Shown here: positions 51,165 through 59,646 of the stretch, piece after piece
Layout of the letters: each line of letters begins with the position of its first letter
Position numbering within the stretch: position 1 is the first letter of the stretch
Assembly: GCF_965219595.1 (NCBI RefSeq)
Contig: NZ_OZ244781.1
Location: forward strand, 2,790,001 to 2,854,000
DNA: 64,000 nucleotides
Reading direction: 5' to 3'
From: Poriferisodalis sp022821985
GTDB lineage: Bacteria > Actinomycetota > Acidimicrobiia > Acidimicrobiales > Poriferisodalaceae
The notes under the pieces: generated by a model
Seen by the model: the letters and a program-made list of their open reading frames with translations, nothing else
Database searches by the model: none
What the model was told of the DNA's origin: nothing
Translations under genes and position numbers: made by a program

Positions 51165-51986
51165 TCAGCCGGCTGCGGTTCGCTTCAGCCAGTCGTCGAT
51201 GAGCCAGCCGGCAATCGACATCCCGCCGCGCGGGCACGGGGGCAGGCTGTCTGCGGTGTACCAACCGGCTTCGACGATCTCTTCGGGGTCGATCTCGATC
51301 TCGCCGGCTTGCCATTCGCAGGTAAAGCCGCACATCAGCGAGTGCGGGAATGGCCACGGCTGGCTTCCGAAGTAGCGGACGTTGTCGACCGTGATCTGGA
51401 CTTCCTCGTAGACCTCCCGGGCCACGGCGTCCTCGAGGCTCTCACCGGGTTCGACGAAGCCGGCGAGTGCGCTGTAGAAGCGGCCGGGGAACTGCCGGCC
51501 CCAGGCGAGCAACACCTCGGGGCCGCGTTCGACGAGAACGATCATGGCGGGGCTGAGCCTCGGAAACGCCATGTGACCGCAGTTGCTGCAGACTCTTGCC
51601 CGATCTGAGGCGTTGGTGTTTGTCAGGCTCCCGCAACGTCCGCAATAGCGATGGGTTCCCTCGAACTCCACGATCGGTGCGGCGCGGCCGGCGATCTGCC
51701 AGTGCTCGTCGGGAATGCGGCCGTAGAGCTTGCGCAGCGGCACGGGCTCGAGATCACCCTCGTCCAGCGGCGGCCCGTCGGCCGGATCCATGTCGACAGC
51801 CCAGACGCCGAGGCCATCGAGCACGCCGAGAAAAGAGGCGGAAGGCGAGCCATCGCCGACGGGCGCCGTGGGGCTCGCGCACAGGCCGCTGCCCGGCTCG
51901 GTGAACACCGTGCCTGAACGGACGGGGATCCACACGCGCGATGTGTCGTCGAGATCGTCAGGCGGCTGGGTCAGAACCGTGAACAC
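51165..51986 (-). CDS. nudC: NAD(+) diphosphatase / RNA deNADding Nudix hydrolase NudC
   Basis: A 273-residue NudC. The four-cysteine zinc ribbon is CGRC and CSNC (residues about 115-138). The Nudix box runs GFVEPGESLED plus AVAREVYEEVQI, with the catalytic glutamates intact. The NADH-specific SQPWPFPHSLM motif follows. It cleaves NAD+/NADH and removes NAD caps from RNA. ATG start. Confidence 0.94.
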   Translation of the reverse strand: MFTVLTQPPDDLDDTSRVWIPVRSGTVFTEPGSGLCASPTAPVGDGSPSASFLGVLDGLGVWAVDMDPADGPPLDEGDLEPVPLRKLYGRIPDEHWQIAGRAAPIVEFEGTHRYCGRCGSLTNTNASDRARVCSNCGHMAFPRLSPAMIVLVERGPEVLLAWGRQFPGRFYSALAGFVEPGESLEDAVAREVYEEVQITVDNVRYFGSQPWPFPHSLMCGFTCEWQAGEIEIDPEEIVEAGWYTADSLPPCPRGGMSIAGWLIDDWLKRTAAG

Positions 51987-52041
51987 CGGTCAAGTTGAGC
52001 ACACAGCGCTTACAAGCGCCGCTGTGTCGAATTGCCCGCCG

Positions 52042-52698
52042 CTATAGGCGACGGATGACCGTCACGACCTTTCCGTAGATGGTGACTTCGTCGGCGGGGC
52101 GGATGATCGGACCGTGGCTTTGATTTGCCGGTTCGAGGACGACGTTGTCGCCGTCGCGCCGGTAGCGCTTGACGGTGCCCTCTTCGCCATCGATGCCGGC
52201 CACGACGATGTCGCCGACCTCCGCGTCGGGCTGGTGGCGCGCCACCACGTAGTCGCGATCCCAGATGCCGACATCGATCATCGAGTCGCCCCGCACTCGC
52301 AGCATGAAGAGCTCGCCGCTGCCCGTGAAATCGGCCGGCAGCGGCAGCAGCTCCTCGACGTTCTGCTGGGCGAGCACGTCGGTGCCTGCTGCAACCTCCC
52401 CGATGAGCGCCACGTGACGGGCCGGTCGCCGCTCGCCCTTCACTCCTGTCTGCCAGTCGCAGTTGATGATGAGCGCCCTGGGCCGCGATGGGTCGCGCCG
52501 GATCCATCCGTCGGCCTCGAGCGTTCGCAGGTGGCGGTGCACGGTCGCAGGCGAGTTGAGATTGACCTCGTTGCCGATCTCGCGGACCGACGGGGGATAG
52601 CCGCGCTCGCGCTGCGTCACGTCGATGAAGTCGAGCATGGCGCGCTGACGCTCGTTGAGGTGTGCGATCCGCTGACCTGCGGCACTCGTTGCTTGCAT
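52042..52698 (-). CDS. lexA: SOS-response repressor LexA
   Basis: A 218-residue LexA. The N-terminal winged helix (YPPSVREIGNEVNLNSPATV) binds SOS boxes. The self-cleavage bond Ala104-Gly105 lies in GEVAAGTDV, and the catalytic dyad is Ser139 (GDSMIDVGIWD) and Lys177 (EGTVKRYRRDG). RecA-stimulated cleavage lifts repression after DNA damage. Two SOS-box-like sites upstream (52775-52788, 52806-52819) indicate autoregulation. ATG start with AAAGGT close upstream. Confidence 0.96.
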   Translation of the reverse strand: MQATSAAGQRIAHLNERQRAMLDFIDVTQRERGYPPSVREIGNEVNLNSPATVHRHLRTLEADGWIRRDPSRPRALIINCDWQTGVKGERRPARHVALIGEVAAGTDVLAQQNVEELLPLPADFTGSGELFMLRVRGDSMIDVGIWDRDYVVARHQPDAEVGDIVVAGIDGEEGTVKRYRRDGDNVVLEPANQSHGPIIRPADEVTIYGKVVTVIRRL

Positions 52699-52774
52699 GG
52701 TGAACCTTTCGGGTCGGTCCCGGCGCGCCCGGCATCTGCTGCCCGGCCTGATCGGGTGCTCCCATCGAAGGGAA

Positions 52775-52788
52775 GGAACTCTCGTTCC
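52775..52788. promoter_or_regulatory. SOS box (LexA operator) upstream of lexA
   Basis: GGAAC-TCTC-GTTCC is a perfect 5+5 inverted repeat with the GAAC-N4-GTTC core of Gram-positive/actinobacterial SOS boxes. It lies 77-90 nt before the lexA ATG, in a divergence-free minus-strand context. Confidence 0.75.
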
Positions 52789-52805
52789 GATCAGTCAGTA
52801 CACTA

Positions 52806-52819
52806 ACAACAAATGTTCC
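52806..52819. promoter_or_regulatory. Second SOS-box-like site upstream of lexA
   Basis: ACAAC-AAAT-GTTCC has one mismatch from the GAAC-N4-GTTC core and a better-matching spacer (A-A-A-T). A further half-site, TTGTTCGA, follows at about 52833-52840. The position suits dual-site autorepression of lexA. Confidence 0.6.
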
Positions 52820-52844
52820 AAACAGCGCGCATTTGTTCGATGCT

Positions 52845-53573
52845 TCAGTGCCGAGAGCGCACCCAGCGCACGAAGAGCACATCGTCGTGGGCGATGACTT
52901 GCTCGAGCGCGAATGCGCGGGGCGCGGCGGCCGGCGAGCCGCCGCCGGGCGCAGAGGCGATGCGCGGGGCGTCAGTCGCCACGGCCAGCGGCGCGTGCGT
53001 CAGGTTCACCTCGTCGACGAGGTCGGCCGCCAGCAGGCTGGCGTTGAGCGCTGGCCCTCCCTCACAGAGCACAACGCGCGCCCCCAGCGAGCCCAGGTGT
53101 CTCAACGACGCAGGCAGATCCACCGAGTCGGTGCCGGCGCGCACGAGCTCCGCGCGGTCGGCCAGCCGTTCTGCGGCGTCGCAGTCTGCGCCGACGGTGG
53201 TGACCACCAGCGGCAACGGTGCTGCCGGCGGGTCTGGCGGCTGGCTGAACAGCGGCAAGTCCGGGTCGACGCTGAGCGATCCGCTGACCACGGCAATGCG
53301 GGCACCAGATCGCCGCGCCGGGCGGTACCGCTCGGCGTTCGCCGTGCGCGCACCGACCAGGATCGTGTCGGCCTGCGCGCGCAGCGCCCCGAACATCGCC
53401 TTGTCGGGTTCGCTCGAGAGCCCCCCCGACACGCCGTCGATCGCTGCGGCCCCGTCGATGCTCGCAACCATGTTGAGCATCACCCAGGGACGATCGGCGT
53501 GCGGTGCACGTTGGCGACTGGCGGCGTGCGCAGCGTCGATGGGTTCGGGGGGCAGCGGGTACAGCCGGTGCAC
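52845..53573 (-). CDS. RibD C-terminal-type (pyrimidine/dihydrofolate reductase-fold) reductase
   Basis: A 242-residue protein of the RibD_C/DHFR-like family. WVMLNMVASIDGAAAIDGVS begins the fold, and LRAQADTILVGARTANAERY and RVVLCEGGPALNASLLA are the NADPH-binding and core segments. True RibD carries a deaminase domain, which is absent here. It may be the stand-alone pyrimidine reductase of riboflavin or F420-associated pathways, or a general reductase. ATG start. Its 5' region forms a divergent spacer with nrdJ. Confidence 0.8.
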   Translation of the reverse strand: MHRLYPLPPEPIDAAHAASRQRAPHADRPWVMLNMVASIDGAAAIDGVSGGLSSEPDKAMFGALRAQADTILVGARTANAERYRPARRSGARIAVVSGSLSVDPDLPLFSQPPDPPAAPLPLVVTTVGADCDAAERLADRAELVRAGTDSVDLPASLRHLGSLGARVVLCEGGPALNASLLAADLVDEVNLTHAPLAVATDAPRIASAPGGGSPAAAPRAFALEQVIAHDDVLFVRWVRSRH

Positions 53574-53621
53574 GCGGCGAGTCTGCCACCCGTTCGTCCC
53601 GGCAGGCGTTGTCGCCGGCGG

Positions 53622-53630
53622 TTATCCACA
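53622..53630 (+). promoter_or_regulatory. DnaA box upstream of nrdJ
   Basis: TTATCCACA, an exact match to the strong DnaA-binding consensus, lies 172 nt before the nrdJ GTG in the 229-nt divergent spacer. DnaA control of ribonucleotide reductase operons is known in E. coli (nrdAB). Here the role is inferred from position. Confidence 0.65.
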
Positions 53631-53641
53631 GCATCTGCCAG

Positions 53642-53650
53642 TTATGCACA
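53642..53650 (+). promoter_or_regulatory. Second DnaA-box-like site upstream of nrdJ
   Basis: TTATGCACA, one mismatch from the consensus, is in the same orientation as the site at 53622, with 11 nt between them. The spacer also contains the hairpin arms GCGGCCG (53701-53707) and CGGCCGC (53728-53734) and CCCCT/AGGGG at 53680-53699, but no gene. Confidence 0.5.
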
Positions 53651-53802
53651 GGAAAGTCCCCGTGAAGGCCTGTTCATTGCCCCTTTCGTTCCACAGGGGA
53701 GCGGCCGTAGCGTGCGCCTGTCACCGTCGGCCGCACGGCCCGCGGGCGCGTCCCGGCGGGTCGACTCCGGTTTGCGACACTGGTGCAGGAGGTCAGCGGT
53801 AA

Positions 53803-56658
53803 GTGGCGATGACCGAGGAGCAGCGGGTGCGGGGCCACGGCCCCGGGCACCGGTCTGCCGGCGCGCCTCTGCGTCTGCAGCGGCATTTCACCGCTGATGG
53901 CGCCCATCCCTATGACACGGTGCGGTGGGAGCGCTTCGATGCCTCCATCACGAACGCGGTCGACGGATCGGTTGCGTTCTCGCAGCCCGACGTTGAGTTC
54001 CCCGCCGATTGGAGTCCCACGGCGGTCAACATCGTTGCCCAGAAGTACTTCCGCGGCACCATCGGCACGCCGGAGCGGGAGCAGTCGCTGCGCCAAGTCA
54101 TCGACCGCGTTGCGGGCACCGTCACCCAGTGGGCGGCCAGCGACGGCTATTTCGCATCTCCGGACGAGGCGGCGACATTCGAGGCAGAGCTGGCGTGGCT
54201 GCTGGTTCACCAGCGGGTGGCGTTCAACAGCCCGGTCTGGTTCAACATCGGCGTGAAGGGTGTGCCCCAGCAGGCGTCGGCCTGCTTCATCCTTGCTGTC
54301 GACGACGAGATGGAATCGATCCTGGACTGGTACGTCACCGAGGGCCGGATCTTCAAGGGCGGCTCGGGCGCCGGGGTAAACCTGTCGGCGCTGCGGGCAT
54401 CGTGCGAGCCGCTGTCGGGCGGCGGCACGGCGAGCGGCCCGGTCAGCTTCATGCGCGGCGCCGATGCGTCGGCGGGCACCATCCGCAGCGGCGGCAAGAC
54501 CCGGCGCGCCGCCAAGATGGTCCTGCTCGACGCCGATCATCCCGATGTCGAGGCCTTCGTGTGGTGCAAGGCACGCGAGGAGCGCAAGGCACGCGCCTTG
54601 GACGCCGCCGGATTCGACATGGATGTCGACGGCGCCGACTCGTTCTCGGTGCAGTACCAGAATGCGAACAACTCGGTCCGGCTGTCCGACGAGTTCATGG
54701 AGGCGGTCGCGGCCGACGGCACTTGGGAGCTGCGGGCGCGCACCACGGGCGAGGTCACCGCCGTCATGCGTGCGCGGGATCTCCTCGGCCAGATTGCCCA
54801 AGCGGCCTGGGAATGCGCCGACCCTGGCGTTCAGTTCTCCACCACGATCAACAGCTGGCACACGGCGCCCGCCCACGGCCCGATCAGCGCCAGCAACCCA
54901 TGCAGCGAGTATGTCCACCTCGACAACTCGGCCTGCAACCTGGCGAGCGTCAACCTGTTGCCCTTCTTTGGGGATCACGCCGCCGGCCGCGATTTCGATA
55001 TCGAGGGCTTCCGCCAGGCGGTGCGCATCACGTTCATTGCCCAGGACGTGCTGGTGAGCCACGCCGACTACCCGACGGAGCTGATCGGCGAGACTTCCCG
55101 GCGCTTCCGCCAGCTCGGGCTGGGCTTCACGAATCTGGGTGCGCTGCTGATGGCAGCGGGCGTTCCCTACGACTCTCCGCAGGCGAGGGCGCTAGCGGCA
55201 TCGCTCACGGCGCTCATGTGCGGGGAGGCATACGCCACCTCAGCCGACTTGGCCGAGCGGCTCGGAGCCTTCGACGGCTTCGACGCGAATGCCGATGCGA
55301 TGTGCGGCGTTCTGGGCCGGCATCGCGACTCGCTGGACAGCATCGAGGTGCGCGCCGAGCCGGCGGACACCGGCGCAGGCATGGCGGCGCTGACCGAGGA
55401 TCTGCGTGCCGCCGCGCGTGCTCGCTGGAACCATGCCATCGCGGGCGGCGAGTCTCATGGCGTTCGCAATTCCCAGGCCACCGTGATCGCGCCCACCGGA
55501 ACGATCTCGTTCATGATGGACTGCGACACCACCGGGATCGAACCCGACCTGGGCCTGGTGAAGCACAAGAAGCTGGTGGGCGGTGGCGATCTGCGCATCG
55601 TGAACTCGACAGTGCCCGTCGCGCTGAACAGGCTCGGCTACTCGCTCTCAGACATCGCTGACATTGAGGCGCACATCCTCGCTACGGGCCACATCGCCGG
55701 CGCGCCGCACTTGGCGGACGCTCACCGGGCGGTGTTCGCCTGCTCGATCGGCGCCGATGCCATCTCGCCGCAGGGCCACGTTGCGATGATGGCCGCCTGC
55801 CAGCCCTTCGTCTCGGGTGCGATCTCCAAGACCGTCAACCTGCCCGAGTCGGCATCCGCCGGCGACATCGAGGACCTCATCGTCGAATCGTGGCGGCTTG
55901 GGCTCAAGGCGGTGGCGATCTACCGCGACAACTGCAAGGTGAGCCAGCCCCTGTCGGTCGGGCCGGCGACCTCCGCTGGCACACCGGCTCTTGGCACACC
56001 GGCCATGGGTGCATCGGCCCAGGGGGCCGCAGCATCCGCTGCCGCCGCATTGGGGGGAGCGGTGGTGCCGCCGCGCAACCGGCTGCCACGCAGCCGCCGG
56101 TCGCGCACGTTCTCCTTCCGGGTCACCGACTGCCACGGCTACATGACCGTCGGCGAGTACGACGACGGCCGGCCCGGGGAGATCTTCCTCACCGTGGCGA
56201 AGCAGGGTTCCACGCTGGCCGGGATCATGGATGCATTCGCCATCTCGGTCAGCCACGGCTTGCAGTACGGGGTGCCGCTGCGTTCCTACGTGGACGCCTT
56301 CACCAACATGCGGTTCGAGCCTGCGGGGCTCACCGACGACCCCGAGCTGCGCATTGCCACGAGCATCGTCGACTACATCTTCCGCCGCCTGGCGCTCGAG
56401 TACCTGTCGTTGGAAGAGCGCACCGAGTTGGGAGTGCTCAGCGTCGACGAGCGCACTGATCCGCCGCTGCCGGGGCTCGAGAGCGCAACGGTCGAGACTG
56501 CGATCGGCGCCGAGCCGGCACCAGACCCGCCGTCGCACCGCTCTGAGACCCGCGGATATGCCGATGCACCGCTGTGCATGACCTGCGGCGACCGGATGGT
56601 GCGCGCCGGCTCATGCTTCGCCTGCCGCTCCTGCGGCGCAACCAGCGGCTGCGGCTGA
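53803..56658 (+). CDS. nrdJ: Vitamin B12-dependent (class II) ribonucleotide reductase
   Basis: A 951-residue class II reductase. Landmark segments are FNSPVWFNIGV, GGSGAGVNLSALR, the active-site NPCSEY (catalytic Cys with Asn/Glu/Tyr), PTGTISFMMDCDTTGIEPDL and KTVNLPE. An Ala/Gly/Pro-rich linker at about 720-765 follows, and the C-terminal zinc ribbon with CMTCGDRM and CFACRSCG ends the protein. It reduces ribonucleotides to deoxyribonucleotides using adenosylcobalamin and works with or without oxygen. It appears to be a sole reductase here. Start: GTG at 53803, with ATG 6 nt later as the alternative. Confidence 0.96.
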   Translation: MAMTEEQRVRGHGPGHRSAGAPLRLQRHFTADGAHPYDTVRWERFDASITNAVDGSVAFSQPDVEFPADWSPTAVNIVAQKYFRGTIGTPEREQSLRQVIDRVAGTVTQWAASDGYFASPDEAATFEAELAWLLVHQRVAFNSPVWFNIGVKGVPQQASACFILAVDDEMESILDWYVTEGRIFKGGSGAGVNLSALRASCEPLSGGGTASGPVSFMRGADASAGTIRSGGKTRRAAKMVLLDADHPDVEAFVWCKAREERKARALDAAGFDMDVDGADSFSVQYQNANNSVRLSDEFMEAVAADGTWELRARTTGEVTAVMRARDLLGQIAQAAWECADPGVQFSTTINSWHTAPAHGPISASNPCSEYVHLDNSACNLASVNLLPFFGDHAAGRDFDIEGFRQAVRITFIAQDVLVSHADYPTELIGETSRRFRQLGLGFTNLGALLMAAGVPYDSPQARALAASLTALMCGEAYATSADLAERLGAFDGFDANADAMCGVLGRHRDSLDSIEVRAEPADTGAGMAALTEDLRAAARARWNHAIAGGESHGVRNSQATVIAPTGTISFMMDCDTTGIEPDLGLVKHKKLVGGGDLRIVNSTVPVALNRLGYSLSDIADIEAHILATGHIAGAPHLADAHRAVFACSIGADAISPQGHVAMMAACQPFVSGAISKTVNLPESASAGDIEDLIVESWRLGLKAVAIYRDNCKVSQPLSVGPATSAGTPALGTPAMGASAQGAAASAAAALGGAVVPPRNRLPRSRRSRTFSFRVTDCHGYMTVGEYDDGRPGEIFLTVAKQGSTLAGIMDAFAISVSHGLQYGVPLRSYVDAFTNMRFEPAGLTDDPELRIATSIVDYIFRRLALEYLSLEERTELGVLSVDERTDPPLPGLESATVETAIGAEPAPDPPSHRSETRGYADAPLCMTCGDRMVRAGSCFACRSCGATSGCG

Positions 56659-56681
56659 GAGGCTGAGCTGCCGGTCGGCCG

Positions 56682-59093
56682 TCAGGCGCCTCGCTCGAGC
56701 GGGCAGCACCCCGGAGCGCAGCTGTCCGGGCGCGGTCCCAGCCGGCCGACCGCGGGCCGTTCGGCTCGCAGACCTGCCGTCTCCTCCACGAGATCCACCA
56801 GCGCCTCCACGAACAACGGATGCGTGCCGACCGACCGAGCACGCACCATGGTGATGCCAGTGCGGGCGGCTGCGGCACGCGCCTTGGTGTCGAGGTCGAC
56901 AAGCACTTCCATGTGGTCGGAGACGAAGCCGAGCGGCACGACGAGGACGGTACGGCAGCCCGCCGAGCCGAGCTGGGCGAGCCGGTCGTTGACGTCGGGT
57001 TCCAGCCACGGCACGTGCGGTGGACCGCTGCGCGACTGGTACACCACCTCGATCTGGCCGCTCAGGCCCGCCATGCCGGCGACTGTCTCGGCGGCATCGC
57101 GGAGCTGCGCCTCGTAGTCGCACGATGCAGCCATCCGGCTCGGCAGGCTGTGCGCGGTGAACAGGGTGTGCACATCGCTGCGCAGGCGAGCGCCGTCGAG
57201 TGCCTCTCGGATGCGCTCAGCGAGGGCGCCGGCGAATCCGGGGTGATTGCCATAGACCCGCACCCGCGACAGGCGTGGTGCTCCGGGCACCTCGCTGGCA
57301 GCTTGTGCGAGATCTTCGTGATATTGGCGGCAGCCCGAATACGAGCTGAATGCGGAGGTCACGATCACCGCCGCGTGGCGGCGTCCTTCGCTGGCCATCT
57401 GGCCGACGGCGTCACGCAGGTACGGGTGCCAGTTGCGATTGCCCCAGTAGCACGCCAATGGCGTGCCCCGGCGAGCGAGTTCGCCCGACAGCGCCGCCAG
57501 CAAAGCGCGGTTCTGCTCGTTGATCGGGCTCACGCCGCCATGACGCAGGTACTGCTGAGCGACCTGGGCGAGTCGCTCTGCTGGAACGTCGCGTCCCCGA
57601 GTGACGTTCCGCAAGAACGGCATCACGTCGTCGGGACCTTCCGGCCCTCCAAACGACAGCAGCAGCACGGAGTCGATCGACTCGGGTCCGAGGGCTTCTT
57701 GGGCCGGTGCAGCCCGGAAAGACTGCACCGTGACCGGCCCGCGCTGCCCGAGCCCAGCGGCAGGCGCTGCATCGCTCAGAGGGACCGCGGCAGCGGCATC
57801 GCCCGCACGGGCCGCCGGCGCCGTCGGGAACTGTTCGCGCTGTGCCGGCGTCGTGGCGCGGGCGGCGGTCTCACCGGTGCCGACGGTGGCGAGGGGGACG
57901 ACGCGGGCGCGCCCGGAAGCGACCAGCAACGGCACCGATGTGAGCGCAATGATCATCGCCGCCACGATCGTCACGCGGTAACCGGCGCCGTCAATCAGCA
58001 GCCCTGCCAACGGCGGCCCGACAAGCCCGCCGATGCCTGCAGCGGTGTACAGCGCACCCAAGACGCCGCCGAGTCCGGCGAGCCCGAAGAGTTCTGCGGC
58101 AACCGCAGGAGACAGGGCGATGAAGCCGCCGTAGCTGCAGCCCATCACCAGCGTGTAGATCACGAGCACCGTGTAGTTGTCGCCGGCAAAGAGCCAGATC
58201 AGGTAGCTCAGCCCCATGATCGTGAAGGAGAGCTGGTACAGCCGCATGAGCGGCAGCACGGTGCCGAGTGCACCGAGTGCCAGCCGCCCGAGCAGCGAGG
58301 CCAGGCCGATGATGCTGATAAGCCACTGACCGCCTGGCTTGCCGAGGTCGTCGAGGTAGTCCTTGATGTAGATGATCGGGACGAACAGGCTGGCGCTCAG
58401 CAGCATCATCGAGAAATAGAGCAGCGTGTACCGCCGGTTGTGCATGAGCCTGCGCAGCGACGGCATCTCGCTCGGGGGCGCGACATGGGGCGGACGCCGA
58501 GCGGCGATCGCAGCCAGCATGAGCAATCCCGTCGACACGACAGCGAGCACCCGGTAGGTGTCGCGCCAGCCGTAGAGCTCGATGAGCCATTCCGCAGCCC
58601 AGGCGCCGGCGAAGTGACCCAGTCCGATCCCAGCCACGGCCACGCCCAGTGCCGCTGTGCGGTGACGTTCGAACCAGCCGCCGACCACCGAGACCATCGG
58701 GACGTATGCACACGCCACGCTGATCCCCACGCCGAGCACGTAGGTCGTCATCGCTAGCCACAGGCTCTGGGCCAGGCTGGTCGCCCAGAGGCCGACTCCG
58801 AGGGCGACGGCGCCAGCGAAGAGCACACGTCGGGGTCCGTAGCGGTCGCCGAGGCGACCGGTGAACACACCGAGCACGAAATAGAGGAACGTCGGAATCG
58901 CGAAGAGCAGCGACGCCAAACCGGTGCCGATGCTGAACTCGTCGCGGATGGAGGCGAGCACGACCCCGAAGCTGTAGGCCACGGCGAAGACCGCGAACGT
59001 GGCGAGCGAAGCCGACAGCGCGACGGCCCATCCGGCAGCCGAGTCCAGCTGGAGGCTGCGGGCGGTGGCGCCCTCGTCGGCGGTTGTGCTCAA
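56682..59093 (-). CDS. MFS transporter fused to ferrochelatase
   Basis: An 803-residue two-module protein in one unbroken frame. Residues 20-397 form a 12-helix major facilitator of the monocarboxylate/oxalate-formate type (GWFERHRTAALGVAVAGIGL, then GWRDTYRVLAV). Residues 398-470 are an Ala/Thr/Pro-rich linker. Residues 473-803 are a ferrochelatase beginning DSVLLLSFGGPEGPDDVMPF. Catalytic candidates are His648 in FTAHSLP and Glu729 in SDHMEVLVDLD. Cys588 (YSGCRQYHED) plus Cys792, Cys796 and Cys797 at the C-terminus fit the [2Fe-2S] cluster ligands of actinobacterial ferrochelatases. By phylum it would insert iron into coproporphyrin III (CpfC). Fusion to a transporter is unusual. ATG start. 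Confidence 0.9.
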   Translation of the reverse strand: MSTTADEGATARSLQLDSAAGWAVALSASLATFAVFAVAYSFGVVLASIRDEFSIGTGLASLLFAIPTFLYFVLGVFTGRLGDRYGPRRVLFAGAVALGVGLWATSLAQSLWLAMTTYVLGVGISVACAYVPMVSVVGGWFERHRTAALGVAVAGIGLGHFAGAWAAEWLIELYGWRDTYRVLAVVSTGLLMLAAIAARRPPHVAPPSEMPSLRRLMHNRRYTLLYFSMMLLSASLFVPIIYIKDYLDDLGKPGGQWLISIIGLASLLGRLALGALGTVLPLMRLYQLSFTIMGLSYLIWLFAGDNYTVLVIYTLVMGCSYGGFIALSPAVAAELFGLAGLGGVLGALYTAAGIGGLVGPPLAGLLIDGAGYRVTIVAAMIIALTSVPLLVASGRARVVPLATVGTGETAARATTPAQREQFPTAPAARAGDAAAAVPLSDAAPAAGLGQRGPVTVQSFRAAPAQEALGPESIDSVLLLSFGGPEGPDDVMPFLRNVTRGRDVPAERLAQVAQQYLRHGGVSPINEQNRALLAALSGELARRGTPLACYWGNRNWHPYLRDAVGQMASEGRRHAAVIVTSAFSSYSGCRQYHEDLAQAASEVPGAPRLSRVRVYGNHPGFAGALAERIREALDGARLRSDVHTLFTAHSLPSRMAASCDYEAQLRDAAETVAGMAGLSGQIEVVYQSRSGPPHVPWLEPDVNDRLAQLGSAGCRTVLVVPLGFVSDHMEVLVDLDTKARAAAARTGITMVRARSVGTHPLFVEALVDLVEETAGLRAERPAVGRLGPRPDSCAPGCCPLERGA

Positions 59094-59219
59094 GGTCGTT
59101 CGCCCGGTGCTGTGCAGTCAGTGCCACCGCTGTCGACTCACAAGTGGCGCGAACGGGCACATTACTGCCGTACCGTTGCACCGGCAGGAGCCGATTCTGA
59201 CTCGGAGGGGACCAGCGAG

Positions 59220-59501
59220 ATGACCGCCCAGACCCTCAGCGATGGCGTCAGCAGCATTCCAGTCGCCAGCGGCGCTGCTGCGGGCAGTCCCGACGTCATC
59301 GAGCGCCCCGACACCCGCACGACAGACGGCGATCACGACCGCTTCTCTCACTACGTCAACAAGACGGCGCTGACCCGCTCGGCCGTCAGCGGCGAAGCGG
59401 TTGTGGCGCTGTGCGGCAAGAAGTGGGTGCCGACGCGAGACGGCGAGCGCTACCCGGTGTGCCCGGCCTGCAAGGAGATCTATGCCGGACTGCGCTCGTG
59501 A
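59220..59501 (+). CDS. DUF3039 family protein
   Basis: A 93-residue protein of the actinobacterial DUF3039 family. The conserved region at about 43-90 reads HYVNKTALTRSAVSGEAVVA, then LCGKKWVPTRDGERYPVCPACKEI when split; its cysteines (CGKKW, CPAC) may bind zinc. The first 40 residues are variable. ATG start. Function unknown. It commonly lies near phoH-ybeY-era, as here, 145 nt before phoH. Confidence 0.82.
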   Translation: MTAQTLSDGVSSIPVASGAAAGSPDVIERPDTRTTDGDHDRFSHYVNKTALTRSAVSGEAVVALCGKKWVPTRDGERYPVCPACKEIYAGLRS

Positions 59502-59646
59502 CGCAAGAAATTGGACAATGGCAGATCGCGGGACGCGACTAGCCTTGCGACCATCGTGACCGAACCAACCGTCGGCAAGTCTGGTTGCCGTCTGCGCGCC
59601 ACCGACTCATGAGTGCTGCGCTGACGACTTACTGCGCCGGAGCCCA

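Noticed and set aside
53651..53802. Possible B12 riboswitch before nrdJ
   Set aside because: Hairpins are present, but the conserved B12-box and core elements could not be found; only DnaA-like boxes are supported.
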